Shown: positions 1 to 9,932 of the stretch, in pieces
How positions within the stretch are numbered: position 1 is the stretch's first letter
Layout of the letters: the number at the start of each line of letters is the position of its first letter
NCBI GenBank assembly: GCA_001820875.1
Contig: MHRF01000001.1
Location: forward strand, 56,899-104,826
DNA: 47,928 nt
Reading direction: 5' to 3'
Source of the DNA: Candidatus Taylorbacteria bacterium RIFCSPHIGHO2_01_FULL_46_22b
Lineage (GTDB): Bacteria > Patescibacteriota > Minisyncoccia > Phycocordibacterales > DSPV01
The notes under the pieces: generated by a model
Told to the model about the DNA's origin: nothing
The model's database searches: none
What the model saw: only the letters and a program-made list of their open reading frames with translations
Made by a program: the position numbers and the translations under genes

Positions 1-216
1 CGCGCGTCCTTTTTTTACATAATCAAAGAAAAGACCGCACTGCCCTGAAAGATTGCTCTTCAGAACAGCACGGTACTGGTATGGGAGACTCCGTAGAGTC
101 TCGCGCGTTAGGTCCAAAGGACCTTACAGTTCGCGTTTAGCCCCGCGTTTGGGCACCCGTAGGCTGTTTCAAAGATTACTCCCTAATAAAATAATTGCAA
201 GAGGAAAACAGAAAAA

Positions 217-1186
217 TTACTTCCCTGCTGGTTTGTTGTTTGCATCCCGCAAACCCGCAACGGTGAATTCGGCCTTAATCGTATCGTGAGGGTCGTACCC
301 CTCAAGCTTGACCTGATCAAGGTTAAAATCATTGAGAGATTTCAGATCGGAGCTGATAGAGAGAGTGGGAAACGCTTTTGGTTTTCTTTTTAATTGCTCT
401 TTCGCCGGCTCAAAGTGATCTTCATAGATATGGACATCGCCAAATGTATGCACAAATTCCCCCACTTCTCTCCCCAAAATCTTGGCGACAATGTGACAAA
501 GTAAAGCATAACTCGCAATATTAAATGGCACACCTAAAAATATGTCTGCACTGCGTTGGTAGAGTTGGAGCGAAACCTTCTCATTTTTGATATTAAACTG
601 ATACATGTTGTGACAAATCGGAAACCGGTTCGCATCCTCTGGTTTTGCCATCGTGTAAAGATATTCAGGATTCCACGACGTTACGATTGCATTGTGACAT
701 GAGGGATCATTTCGAAGTTCCTCAATCGCCCACGCCAATTGATCTATTCCTTTGCCATCTTTGGTCGGCCAATGCCTCCACATGTCACCATACACTCTCG
801 GTAAATTCCCAAACTTCTTTGCAAATTCCGCATCCTCTTTTATTTTTCCTATGAAGATCTCTTTTTCCATCTCCGGAAACTCCCCTTTCTTTGCACGCTC
901 CTGATACATCCTATGCGGATAGTCATCCCAAATATGCACATCATTGTCAACGAGATATTTTATGTTCGATTGACCTGTCATAAACCAAAACAGTTCATGT
1001 CGAACTCCTTTCCAATACACACGCTTGGTGGTCAACAATGGAAATCCTTTTGATAGATCAAAACGAATCTGACGACCGAATACCCCGAAAGTTGCCTTGC
1101 CGTGGCCCTGATCGACTTGCCGATCCCCTTTCTCAACTGTTTCCTTGAGAAGATCGAGATACTGCTGTTCTGGATGAATGCTCATA
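217..1186 (-). CDS. thyA: Thymidylate synthase
   Basis: Translation from MSIHPEQQYLDLLKETVEKG has RVYGDMWRHWP, DPSCHNAIVTSWNP, FPICHNMYQF, LYQRSADIFLGVPFNIASYALL; start trimmed from the ORF track. Confidence 0.97.
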
Positions 1187-1189
1187 GAG

Positions 1190-1744
1190 TTAGCGCCCCG
1201 CGCGTTTCTTCGCCGGCGCAAAATTGTTCCAGTTATTTTTTGCAAATCGACCGATTTTTTTATAATTTCTTTTGGGAGGAGACGAGAGTTTCGAGAACGT
1301 AAGTTGGGCAATATCCATCCCCGGATGGAGCACAATCGGGACGGTGTTCTGATTAGTCAGTTCAAGCGTGACATTGAGAAAATGACCTGGATTAATAATA
1401 CCTGCGGTGTTGTGAATCATGAGACCAATCCGTGCGAGAGACGATTTCCCACCGATTTGGATAAGAAAATGGTCGGTGCCAAAATACTCCTTTGATGTTC
1501 CAAGCACTGAAATCCCTGGGTGGAGTACAAACTCTGCTCCATCGGCTATATCAACCTCGCGTGTTTTGGCAAAAATCTTTTTTACCGGATCAATCAAATA
1601 GGTCGAGCTTTCATCGTTGATAATAAATTTATTTCCGAGACGAATATCGTAGCTTGCCGGCTGAAGGCGTGCCACATCAAAAGGCTCGAGTGTAATCTCT
1701 CCTACTTTCACTGCCTTTTCAATATCAATGTCTGAAAGATACAT
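1190..1744 (-). CDS. dcd: dCTP deaminase (dUTPase-like fold)
   Basis: MYLSDIDIEKAV...LQPASYDIRLG...IGGKSSLARIGLMIHNTAGIINPGH motifs. Confidence 0.95.
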   Translation of the reverse strand: MYLSDIDIEKAVKVGEITLEPFDVARLQPASYDIRLGNKFIINDESSTYLIDPVKKIFAKTREVDIADGAEFVLHPGISVLGTSKEYFGTDHFLIQIGGKSSLARIGLMIHNTAGIINPGHFLNVTLELTNQNTVPIVLHPGMDIAQLTFSKLSSPPKRNYKKIGRFAKNNWNNFAPAKKRAGR

Positions 1745-1752
1745 AAAAGATG

Positions 1753-2433
1753 TTATTCAATAGTAAAAATTTTGTCAGTCCCATAGTATTCCGGCCAGTG
1801 AGCGTTGTAATGTGCAAACATCCGCTCCAATCTCTCCTGTGACAATTCCGAAAGTCCGAGCTTCCCCATAAACTGCTCTAGTTCTTTTTTTACTGATGCT
1901 ATCTCTTTATCTGAATCAATCAATCGTTCAAATTCTGCAAGATATCCGTATCCTGCGTTGCGATCAATACAAATGTTTGTATTGCCTGATTTATACTCCT
2001 CGCGCTCGCGAGACCATTTGGCTTGATAGGTAAGACCTGCAGACAGGAGTATTTTGTCTAATTCATCCAAGGTCTTTTCAACTGCTGATTCAAACTCAAT
2101 ACGGGAAACACCATTTGAACTCGTGTGATCATCAACCGATGCTTTCACGATAAATAATATCTTCCCCCGTGCAGAACGAGAACGAATTGATATGGTCTTT
2201 GCATCAGTTAACAACTTACTAAGTGCTACCTGTTTTTCTGTGGGGAGAATCGGCAAAATTGCATCGAGTAATTGCTTGCGACTTTTTGGTTCAGTGAAAT
2301 AATGATTGAGCTCGCTGTGACTTGAAGTGAGCGCGAGAGAGGGATCAATCTTTTTTAAACCAACGCGAAGCTTCTCGGCATTCTCCTTGCTACCCAAGAG
2401 TGTTTTTATTTCAATTTCATAGTGGGACGACAT
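1753..2433 (-). CDS. CYTH-domain protein
   Basis: N-terminal YEIEIKTLLG (ExExK-type motif), IEFESAVEKTLDELDKIL, YKSGNTNICIDRNAGYGYLAEFERL. Confidence 0.75.
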   Translation of the reverse strand: MSSHYEIEIKTLLGSKENAEKLRVGLKKIDPSLALTSSHSELNHYFTEPKSRKQLLDAILPILPTEKQVALSKLLTDAKTISIRSRSARGKILFIVKASVDDHTSSNGVSRIEFESAVEKTLDELDKILLSAGLTYQAKWSREREEYKSGNTNICIDRNAGYGYLAEFERLIDSDKEIASVKKELEQFMGKLGLSELSQERLERMFAHYNAHWPEYYGTDKIFTIE

Positions 2434-2479
2434 AGGATAGAATGTAATTACGTACTAGAAGTATTACACAAGCCGCCAC

Positions 2480-2986
2480 ATGCAACAATCTAGACAAACC
2501 AATAAAAAAGCGCGTATTAGCGCTATTGCAGCGATTGGTGCCCAAAATCGCGTATTAGGCAAAGAAAACAAACTCCTCTGGCATATTAAAGAGGACTGGG
2601 ATCGGCTCAAAGCACTTACGCACGGCCACCCCATCATCATGGGCAGAAAGACATTTGAATCTATTGGCAAACCGCTCCCCAAACGAACCAATATTGTCGT
2701 CACGAGAGACAAATCTTTTTCCGCAGAGGGGTGTGTTGTCGTCCATTCGCTTGAAGACGCGGTCAGGAAAGCGCGCGAAGTTGATCAGAATGAAATTTTT
2801 ATATTCGGCGGTGCAGAAATATACAAACAAGCCCTCCCCTTCACCGATCGGCTATACCTGACACTTGTAGAAAGCGAAGAATCGGGAGATGCCTTTTTCC
2901 CTGCCTACGCGGAATTTAAAACTGAAATCGAACGAGTGCACCATGAAGGAAATCCTGCGTACACGTTTCTCACTCTCGAGCGATAA
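2480..2986 (+). CDS. folA: Dihydrofolate reductase
   Basis: ISAIAAIGAQNRVLGKENKLLWHIKEDWDRLKALTHGHPIIMGRKTFESIGKPLPKRTNIVVTRD, IFGGAEIYKQAL. Confidence 0.95.
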   Translation: MQQSRQTNKKARISAIAAIGAQNRVLGKENKLLWHIKEDWDRLKALTHGHPIIMGRKTFESIGKPLPKRTNIVVTRDKSFSAEGCVVVHSLEDAVRKAREVDQNEIFIFGGAEIYKQALPFTDRLYLTLVESEESGDAFFPAYAEFKTEIERVHHEGNPAYTFLTLER

Positions 2987-3145
2987 AGATTCCTCGGGAG
3001 AAACCTCGAAGAATCTTTGTTCGCATCGCTCGTTCGGAAGAGAAAAAAGAGGATACTTTCTTCTCTTCGCACCACACGAGTGCTCCCAATTTCATAGTCG
3101 CTTTACTCTTTGAAATTTAGGTCGCTCACTCGCTAGCGAATAAAC

Positions 3146-3177
3146 AAAAGGCGCCCCGATCGGGGCGCCTTTTTTAT
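3146..3177. terminator. Bidirectional rho-independent terminator between convergent folA and rplK
   Basis: AAAAGGCGCCCC-GATC-GGGGCGCCTTTT perfect 12-bp stem, T-run. Confidence 0.9.
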
Positions 3178-3599
3178 TACTTCACATCAATACCGAGTGA
3201 CCGCGCACTTCCTTCTATAATCTTCATAGCAGCGGCTACATCGTTGGCATTTAGATCCTTGAGTTTCTTTTCAGCAATAGCTTTTAGTTGTGCTTTGGTG
3301 ATACTCCCCGCTTTCTGTTGAGCGCTCTTGCCCGCACCCTTCTCAACTCCAGCTGCTTTCAAAATCAGATTGGTTGCAGGCGGAGTCTTGAATACCAGTC
3401 CGAATGTTTTGTCTTCATAGACGGTAATCTCAACCGGAACCAACTCCCCGCGCATCTCTTTTGTTCCCTCGTTAAAACGAGTGACAAATTCACCAATATT
3501 TACTTTCGCCTGACCAAGTGCAGGACCGATAGGAGGAGCTGGATTTGCTTTGCCCCCTTCAATCGTCAGTTTAAGTCTGCGTACAATCTTTTTTGCCAT
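3177..3599 (-). CDS. rplK: 50S ribosomal protein L11
   Basis: [47 protein letters not shown]. Confidence 0.97.
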   Translation of the reverse strand: MAKKIVRRLKLTIEGGKANPAPPIGPALGQAKVNIGEFVTRFNEGTKEMRGELVPVEITVYEDKTFGLVFKTPPATNLILKAAGVEKGAGKSAQQKAGSITKAQLKAIAEKKLKDLNANDVAAAMKIIEGSARSLGIDVK

Positions 3600-3608
3600 A
3601 GTAGTGTA

Positions 3609-4154
3609 TTAAATCTTTTTTACCTGCAAATAATCAAGCTCCACTGGAGTCTCGCGACCGAACATCGACACTAGAACTTTCACTTTTCCTCGATCTTCGT
3701 CGACTTCCCCAACTTTCCCTTCGAAATCTTTGAATGGACCGTCAGCAATAATGACCGCATCGTCGATTGAAAGATCAATGGTGTGCTTCACCGTATCTGA
3801 ATTCATCTTCTTGAACAAACCTTCGATCTCTGCTTTATTCAGAGGAACCGGATAGATACCTGAACCAACAAATCCAGTCACGCGAGGCGTATTGCGCACC
3901 ACGTACCACGAATCATCAGTCACAATCATATCCACGAGAATATACCCTGGGTATACTTTCTCCTGTTCTTCAACACGCTTGCTTCCTTTTACTTTGATTT
4001 TCTTTTCAGTCGGGACTACAACACTGAAAATTTTGTCTTCCATTCCCAACGATTCAATGCGCTGGCGCAAATTTCGGGCTACTGCATTTTCATAGCCAGC
4101 ATACGTGTGTATTGCATACCAATTCCGTGCTTGTTCAAGTTTCTGTTTCGACAT
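3609..4154 (-). CDS. nusG: Transcription termination/antitermination protein NusG
   Basis: NWYAIHTYAGYENAVARNLRQRIESLGMEDKIFSVVVPTEKK, YPGYILVDMIVTDDSWYVVRNTPRVTGFVG, KOW region GPFKDFEGKVGEVD. Confidence 0.97.
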   Translation of the reverse strand: MSKQKLEQARNWYAIHTYAGYENAVARNLRQRIESLGMEDKIFSVVVPTEKKIKVKGSKRVEEQEKVYPGYILVDMIVTDDSWYVVRNTPRVTGFVGSGIYPVPLNKAEIEGLFKKMNSDTVKHTIDLSIDDAVIIADGPFKDFEGKVGEVDEDRGKVKVLVSMFGRETPVELDYLQVKKI

Positions 4155-4156
4155 GT

Positions 4157-4336
4157 TTATTGAATCAATTTTTCAAGACCCAAAGAAAATACATAATCAA
4201 AAAAACCGAGAAGCAATGCGAACGCAAGTGACACACCAATAACTGCAAGTGTGTAGCCCACTGCCTGTCGGCGAGTTGGCCAGTTCACATGCTTCATTTC
4301 ACCCTTTGTTTCCTTTATATAATCAACTATTTTCAT
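4157..4336 (-). CDS. secE: Preprotein translocase subunit SecE (59 aa, not in the ORF track)
   Basis: Manual minus-strand translation MKIVDYIKETKGEMKHVNWPTRRQAVGYTLAVIGVSLAFALLLGFFDYVFSLGLEKLIQ*; canonical position upstream of nusG-rplK. Confidence 0.93.
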   Translation of the reverse strand: MKIVDYIKETKGEMKHVNWPTRRQAVGYTLAVIGVSLAFALLLGFFDYVFSLGLEKLIQ

Positions 4337-4448
4337 ATGTTCTAAAAAAAACCGCCCCCGTGGGCTTGTCTAAATATACTATTCCTATAGAGAGAAAAAG
4401 TCAACTGCAAGACTTAACCTTGCAGGAATCAACGGATACTGACCGAGA

Positions 4449-4488
4449 GGCCCGCGCGGAATCCTTCCGCGCGGGCCTTCTCTTTTTT
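4449..4488. terminator. Strong hairpin/terminator
   Basis: GGCCCGCGCGGAA-TCC-TTCCGCGCGGGCC then TTCTCTTTTTT. Confidence 0.75.
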
Positions 4489-4530
4489 CCATCCCTATAT
4501 TCTACATTCATTGTTCACTTCCCTCTGTCC

Positions 4531-5334
4531 CTATCGTATCTCGTACGTGATACTCACATTCGACTGATACTTATTCTCTCCAGCTGGCAATTCAGGTGTG
4601 GGTGCGGAAGCCGTGTCCCCTCCCATACCAAATGCGGCATTCTTTGCATAATAGATCGGGTAATTTCCACCTTCAGAAAATCCGACAATTCGTACCAATT
4701 TCACCCCGAGTGAACGGGCAAGTTCTTTGGCGCGAATCTGAGCATCAGTAATTGCCTTGTCACGTGCCTCTTTGAGCACTGCATCCTCTTCTTCCACAGT
4801 AAATGAAAGACCGCTGACCTGTGTTACCCCAAGTTCACCCATACCCGCAACAAGTTTCCCTGCATCTTCAATCTCTCGCACTTTGACATCAATTGATTGT
4901 GACACCACATATCCAAGAAGTGTCTGCCTTCCTGATGGGCATGGATATGCAAAACACTGAATAGTCTGGTAATCATACTTCGGATAAATATTGTACGCAG
5001 TAGTCTTGATATCTTTCTCGGCAACACCGTTTTTCTTCAAAAAATCGAGAGCTTCTTTAGTCAGTTCGGTGGTTGATTCTTGCGCCTTGCTTACCAGAAG
5101 TGACTCATGTTCGATTGTCACAGAAAATGTAGCAATGTCAGGAACTGCTACCGCTTCGCCATTTCCACTGACAGTAATCGAGCTCATGGCCGGCACATCA
5201 CGTCCAACATACGGAAGTTTTTTAAATGTCTCTACTGCCTTTGCCAATACAAAAACTGACACGACTACTGCAAGCAACGCAATAACTTTACGTGTTCGAT
5301 CAGTCCACACCCCCCCGACTATATTTGAATCCAT
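4531..5334 (-). CDS. SIMPL-domain (DUF541) secreted/membrane-anchored protein
   Basis: N-terminal TM; ITVSGNGEAVAVPDIATFSVTIEHES...DIKTTAYNIYPKYDY, DAQIRAKELARSLGVKLVRIVGFSEGG. Confidence 0.85.
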   Translation of the reverse strand: MDSNIVGGVWTDRTRKVIALLAVVVSVFVLAKAVETFKKLPYVGRDVPAMSSITVSGNGEAVAVPDIATFSVTIEHESLLVSKAQESTTELTKEALDFLKKNGVAEKDIKTTAYNIYPKYDYQTIQCFAYPCPSGRQTLLGYVVSQSIDVKVREIEDAGKLVAGMGELGVTQVSGLSFTVEEEDAVLKEARDKAITDAQIRAKELARSLGVKLVRIVGFSEGGNYPIYYAKNAAFGMGGDTASAPTPELPAGENKYQSNVSITYEIR

Positions 5335-5398
5335 GATTCTTCAATTATTCTAATAATTAGTAAACTATGCTGATACAGACGGATAAAACATCTAAGTA

Positions 5399-6274
5399 TT
5401 ACCGAGCGCTCGCGCCGTGCCGCCGAGCCGCTTCAATCAAGTTTTCAAACAATGAAAGCACGGTCATCGGACCAACCCCGCCGGGAACCGGAGAAATCGC
5501 CAAAACCTGATCTTTCACTCGCACAAAATCGACATCCCCGATGAGTTTCGGAGCACTTATTTCCTCGGCAAGAGACTCCTTATTTGAAACATTAATGCCA
5601 ACATCAACCACTACTTGTCCTTTATGCACGTGTTCTGGAGTAATGAGCAGAGGGCTGCCAGTCGCCACGACCAGAATGTCCCCTCGTTTGGTCACTTCTG
5701 GCAGATCTCGGGTAAACCGGTGACAGATGGTAACCGTCGCATTTTCATTGAGAAACGCGAGTGCCGTTGATTTTCCTACCAGCAATGATCGGCCCACCAC
5801 CACCACTTCCCTCCCTTCAATCGGCACTTCGTAGTGTCTTAAGAGAGAGAGCACTCCTTTAGTCGTCGCAGGTAAAAATCCCTGATGATCATTTTCAAGT
5901 AGAGACTTGAGATTACGAGCAGTCAATCCGTCTACATCTTTTGTTGGATCAATGGCTTCAATAACTACCCGCCGATCAATTCCTTGAGGAAGCGGGAGTT
6001 GGATAATAACCCCGTTCACCGCGGGATCGGCATTGAGACGTCTTATTTCAAATAATACGTCTTCAGTGGAAACATCTGCTGAAAGACGCACTTGTTCTAT
6101 TCTTGCTCCAATCAGCTCACCAAACCGAATTTTCTGGATAACATATGCTTCCGATCGTTCCAATCTACCAATCTGTACAATCCCCAACACAGGAGCAAAT
6201 CCAAGTTCCCGAATTTCACGCCGAAGTTCGGGAACTCTCTGATCTCGCACTTTTTTTCCATCAAGAAGTATCAT
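5399..6274 (-). CDS. folD: Bifunctional methylenetetrahydrofolate dehydrogenase/cyclohydrolase
   Basis: VNGVIIQLPLPQGID, DVDGLTARNL, VVVVGRSLLVGKSTALAFLNENATVTICH, ISPVPGGVGPMTV. Confidence 0.95.
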   Translation of the reverse strand: MILLDGKKVRDQRVPELRREIRELGFAPVLGIVQIGRLERSEAYVIQKIRFGELIGARIEQVRLSADVSTEDVLFEIRRLNADPAVNGVIIQLPLPQGIDRRVVIEAIDPTKDVDGLTARNLKSLLENDHQGFLPATTKGVLSLLRHYEVPIEGREVVVVGRSLLVGKSTALAFLNENATVTICHRFTRDLPEVTKRGDILVVATGSPLLITPEHVHKGQVVVDVGINVSNKESLAEEISAPKLIGDVDFVRVKDQVLAISPVPGGVGPMTVLSLFENLIEAARRHGASAR

Positions 6275-6333
6275 GGGGGCTCTTAGAAAAGTTATTGTAT
6301 CACAAAGACAGAACTCTCCTGAAGCGCTCTTTA

Positions 6334-7590
6334 TTACTCGTACCGCAATGCTTCAATTGGAGATTTCTTTGAAGCTTGTCTAGCGGGGTACCCTCCAAAT
6401 ACAAGGCCAACAAGAGACGAAACAAAAATACCGAGTGCAGCTCCTGAAAAAGGAAACACGAATTTCCAATTAAGTCCGAGTCCTGCTGAAAGACCGAGGG
6501 AAATGATAAATGAAAGCCCCGTGCCAAGCAGAATCCCTATCATCCCTCCAATGGCAGTCAGAAATACCGCCTCAAGTAAAAATTGAGTCAATATATCCCT
6601 ATCAGTCGCGCCTATCGCTTTTCGCAATCCAATCTCGCGGGTACGTTCGGTTACTGAAACCAACATAATATTCATAATGCCGATCCCGCCGACAAACAAT
6701 GCAATGGATGCCATAGCGATCAAAAACCATGTTAGAGAAGTGGTAATCGTCGAAAGTCGAGCAGCTAAATCCACTTGTGTCTGAATAAAGAAATCATCAT
6801 CGTCCGGATTACTTATACTGTGATTCTCTCGCAAGGTATCTTTGATATCAGCTACCGTCTGTACAATTTTATCTTCGTCAGAAGCAGAAATGATAATTCG
6901 GTCAAAATATTTGCGTCCAAAGAGATGTGTTTGCGCAGAAGTATACGGCACCAAAACCATCTCATCGAAATTAAAAAATGAAACCTGCCCTTTTTCTGAA
7001 AGAACCCCAATAACTTTAAAATTCCTTCCTTTAATCTTAATCCTCTGACCAATGGGATTATCAACTGAATCGAATAATTCTTCTCGCACCTTATTCCCTA
7101 TCACTGCCACATCAGCGCTTGCTTTAACATCCTCTGTGTCAAAAAAAGACCCCTGACTTGGGAAAATATCAAATATATCTGCAATAATATTATTGCTCTC
7201 CGCGCTTCCCCCACCAAGCACGGTCGTCTGATAAGTCTTGGTACCGTAAGAAGATTGAGCAGTTCCAAAAATTACCGGCATTATGTCTGCGGCAAAAGGA
7301 ACATTTGATTTGCTCTGCAAACTTTCTACATCTCGAATCTTCAATGAATCAAGAAAAACATTTGCAAAATCACTCGGTCCTTTAGGCTCGCGACCAGGGA
7401 TAACCACAATGGTCTTGGTTCCTAAACCTTGAATCTGATCTAAAACGAGCTCCTGCGCCCCTGCTCCAAGCGACATCACGAGCATAATCGCCGTAATGCC
7501 GATGACAATGCCAAGAATCGTTAATGCCGATCGTGATCGATTTGATCGAAGACCTGCCAACGCTGTTTCTATAGTTTGTTTGAGTTTCAT
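6334..7590 (-). CDS. MacB-like ABC transporter permease (FtsX domain)
   Basis: ALAGLRSNRSRSALTILGIVIGITAIMLVMSLGAGAQ, FVGGIGIMNIMLVSVTERTREIGLRKAIGAT. Confidence 0.92.
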   Translation of the reverse strand: MKLKQTIETALAGLRSNRSRSALTILGIVIGITAIMLVMSLGAGAQELVLDQIQGLGTKTIVVIPGREPKGPSDFANVFLDSLKIRDVESLQSKSNVPFAADIMPVIFGTAQSSYGTKTYQTTVLGGGSAESNNIIADIFDIFPSQGSFFDTEDVKASADVAVIGNKVREELFDSVDNPIGQRIKIKGRNFKVIGVLSEKGQVSFFNFDEMVLVPYTSAQTHLFGRKYFDRIIISASDEDKIVQTVADIKDTLRENHSISNPDDDDFFIQTQVDLAARLSTITTSLTWFLIAMASIALFVGGIGIMNIMLVSVTERTREIGLRKAIGATDRDILTQFLLEAVFLTAIGGMIGILLGTGLSFIISLGLSAGLGLNWKFVFPFSGAALGIFVSSLVGLVFGGYPARQASKKSPIEALRYE

Positions 7591-7591
7591 A

Positions 7592-8314
7592 TCATTTGCT
7601 AAACTTCTCAAGCGAAGCCCGCTGTGCCACCTGTGTGTCAGATTCAATCACTCCATCTTTGAGACGAATGATACGCTTGGCATTTTCAGCGGTGTATGTC
7701 TCATGCGTGATAAGTATCACGGTATGTCCTTCGTCGTTCAACCGGCGGATTATTTCCATAACAATCTGTCCTGATTTTGAATCGAGATTCCCCGTTGGTT
7801 CATCGGCAAAAATAACCGAGGGATTATTAACCAAAGCGCGCGCGATAGCTGCCCGCTGTTTCTCACCACCTGATAGTGTAGAAGGTTCTGCATTGAGCCT
7901 ATGGAAAAGATCCACAGATTTGATAGCGCTAATCGCACGTTCATGCCATTCCTGTTCCGGCACTGAAGAATAACGCAAGGGCAAAAGTACATTCTGGAGA
8001 ACGCTCGTGCGCGATAATAAATTAAATGCCTGAAAAACAAACCCAAGTCGTTCATTTCTAATACGGGCAACCGCATCAGGTGTATAGGCAGATATATCCT
8101 TTCCTTCAAACACGTAACTCCCTTCCGACACGGAATCTAGGAATCCAAGAATATGCAGGAGGGTTGATTTCCCAGAACCAGAAGGTCCCATGACTGCCAC
8201 AAATTCGCCTTTGTGTATTTCCAAAGAAATATCCCGAAGTGCAATTGTCTTGGTTTCTCCTTCGCCGAATATTTTACTCACCCGATCTATCTTAATGAGT
8301 GCAGGCATATGCAT
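7592..8314 (-). CDS. ABC transporter ATP-binding protein (LolD/MacB type)
   Basis: Walker A GPSGSGKST, signature LSGGEKQRAAIARAL, Walker B VIFADEPTGNLD. Confidence 0.96.
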   Translation of the reverse strand: MHMPALIKIDRVSKIFGEGETKTIALRDISLEIHKGEFVAVMGPSGSGKSTLLHILGFLDSVSEGSYVFEGKDISAYTPDAVARIRNERLGFVFQAFNLLSRTSVLQNVLLPLRYSSVPEQEWHERAISAIKSVDLFHRLNAEPSTLSGGEKQRAAIARALVNNPSVIFADEPTGNLDSKSGQIVMEIIRRLNDEGHTVILITHETYTAENAKRIIRLKDGVIESDTQVAQRASLEKFSK

Positions 8315-8367
8315 AGTATACCCCTTTGTCTCAAAGAAAGAGGCTCAAGGACACGGTGGTATAAAAA

Positions 8368-9909
8368 CTATCGATTGGTTACCACCATGTCGCCCTCGGC
8401 GAGTCCCGAAAGAACCTCGATTTGTCCATCTGAACTCTTAAGACCGACCATAATAGTTTTTTCGATAAGAGAGCCGTCCTTGGCAGGAACACGAACAATT
8501 TTGCTACCATCTACATCAGACACTGCACGTATAGGAATCATGAGAACATTTTCCTTTTTTGCAGAAAGCACATCAATATTTGCGGTCATGCCTGAACGAA
8601 TCCGGTCATCTTTCCCAAGAAAACTGAAAGTTACTTTATATGTTGCGACATTATCAATAAGAGTTTCTGCTGGATCAATGCGATCAACAAGTGCATCAAA
8701 TGCCGTGTCGTTTCCATACGCATCGAGAGTCACCGTAGCGCTCTGCCCCGCAGAAAGTTTAGCAATGTCAGCTTCGGGTACATTTGCTTCAATTTGGAAA
8801 CCCCTATCTCCAATTATTGAAACCAAGACTGAATTTGCAGAAACCACTTCCCCAATCTTACCGTCCTGCCGAGTCACTACTCCGGCAAATGGAGCGTGAA
8901 TAGAAGAAACATATATTTTGTGCCTCATGCTATCCACATTTGCCTGATCCCCTGCAACCTTGGCGGCAGCTGCATCTATTTCTTCGGGCGCCGAACCTGC
9001 TTCTGCCACTTTAAGATTTTTCTCCGCGATGGTTCGATTGGAAACCGCTGTATTGTAACTATCCAAACCACTTATCACATTGGTAAGCGCCGTATTTACC
9101 GCTGATCGGGCAGTAGAAACGTTGGCGCGGTAAGCAGTGATTGTTGTTTGAGAAAGCGGTTGTGTCGGCGTAAGTGAGTTGACTATAAGCGCAAGTGTAT
9201 CAAAAAAGGCGCTCACAGTGTTTAGATAGGTGCGAGCGGTCTGCGCAAACAAAAGAGTGTCGCTTCCCGAGTTCAGAGACGAAAGCGATGTATTCCATGT
9301 GTTTAAAATCTTTTCTACATCAACCCGTGCAGCATTCACTTTGGTTCGAAGTTGATCGTCATTGACAGTAATATTGATTGCTGGAAATGAAGAGCGGGCG
9401 TTGTCAAAAAATTGATCGCCGTAGTTGTGCACCGCGTCATCAGTTTTCGTGTACGCATCCTGTATCTTATTGGTAAGATCCGATCTCGCATCCAATACCG
9501 CTGTGTCAGCGGCCAACGCTTTTGATTGCAATACCGCGAGATCCGCTGGGCGCGTACCTCGCTGTAACTGTGCCAACACTGCCTGATCAGCAAGAAGAGT
9601 CGCCTCGGCTTGGCGCAAGCTATAAACATCCGATGATGCATCGAGGCTTAAAAGCGTCTGGCCTGAAAAAACATGGTCGCCTGCGCGCACTGGAACTGCT
9701 GCAATTCTCCCTCCATTTTCAAATGAAAGTTCAACGTGATCAACTGCTTTGACACTCCCTGTAATACTTACCTCCTGTATCAAAGTGCCCGCCTTTGCTT
9801 CCACCAAATCATACTGCGGAGCTGAACGATGAAATACGGCATACAAAATAATCACCAACACAATAGCTGCGGGTATATAAAATAATTTTCTACGAATGAT
9901 TTTTTTCAT
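8368..9909 (-). CDS. Periplasmic-adaptor-like (HlyD/MacA/RND MFP) protein
   Basis: N-terminal TM, IQEVSITGSVKAVDHVELSFENGGRIAAVPVRAGDHVFSGQTLLSLD, long coiled-coil, IHAPFAGVVTRQDGKIGEVVSANSVLVSI. Confidence 0.88.
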   Translation of the reverse strand: MKKIIRRKLFYIPAAIVLVIILYAVFHRSAPQYDLVEAKAGTLIQEVSITGSVKAVDHVELSFENGGRIAAVPVRAGDHVFSGQTLLSLDASSDVYSLRQAEATLLADQAVLAQLQRGTRPADLAVLQSKALAADTAVLDARSDLTNKIQDAYTKTDDAVHNYGDQFFDNARSSFPAINITVNDDQLRTKVNAARVDVEKILNTWNTSLSSLNSGSDTLLFAQTARTYLNTVSAFFDTLALIVNSLTPTQPLSQTTITAYRANVSTARSAVNTALTNVISGLDSYNTAVSNRTIAEKNLKVAEAGSAPEEIDAAAAKVAGDQANVDSMRHKIYVSSIHAPFAGVVTRQDGKIGEVVSANSVLVSIIGDRGFQIEANVPEADIAKLSAGQSATVTLDAYGNDTAFDALVDRIDPAETLIDNVATYKVTFSFLGKDDRIRSGMTANIDVLSAKKENVLMIPIRAVSDVDGSKIVRVPAKDGSLIEKTIMVGLKSSDGQIEVLSGLAEGDMVVTNR

Positions 9910-9932
9910 ACAATAGTTCTTAAATTACTGCA

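Noticed and set aside
2989-3120. Regulatory RNA between folA and rplK
   Set aside because: Several weak hairpins are present but nothing beyond 3'-UTR/terminator structure could be supported.
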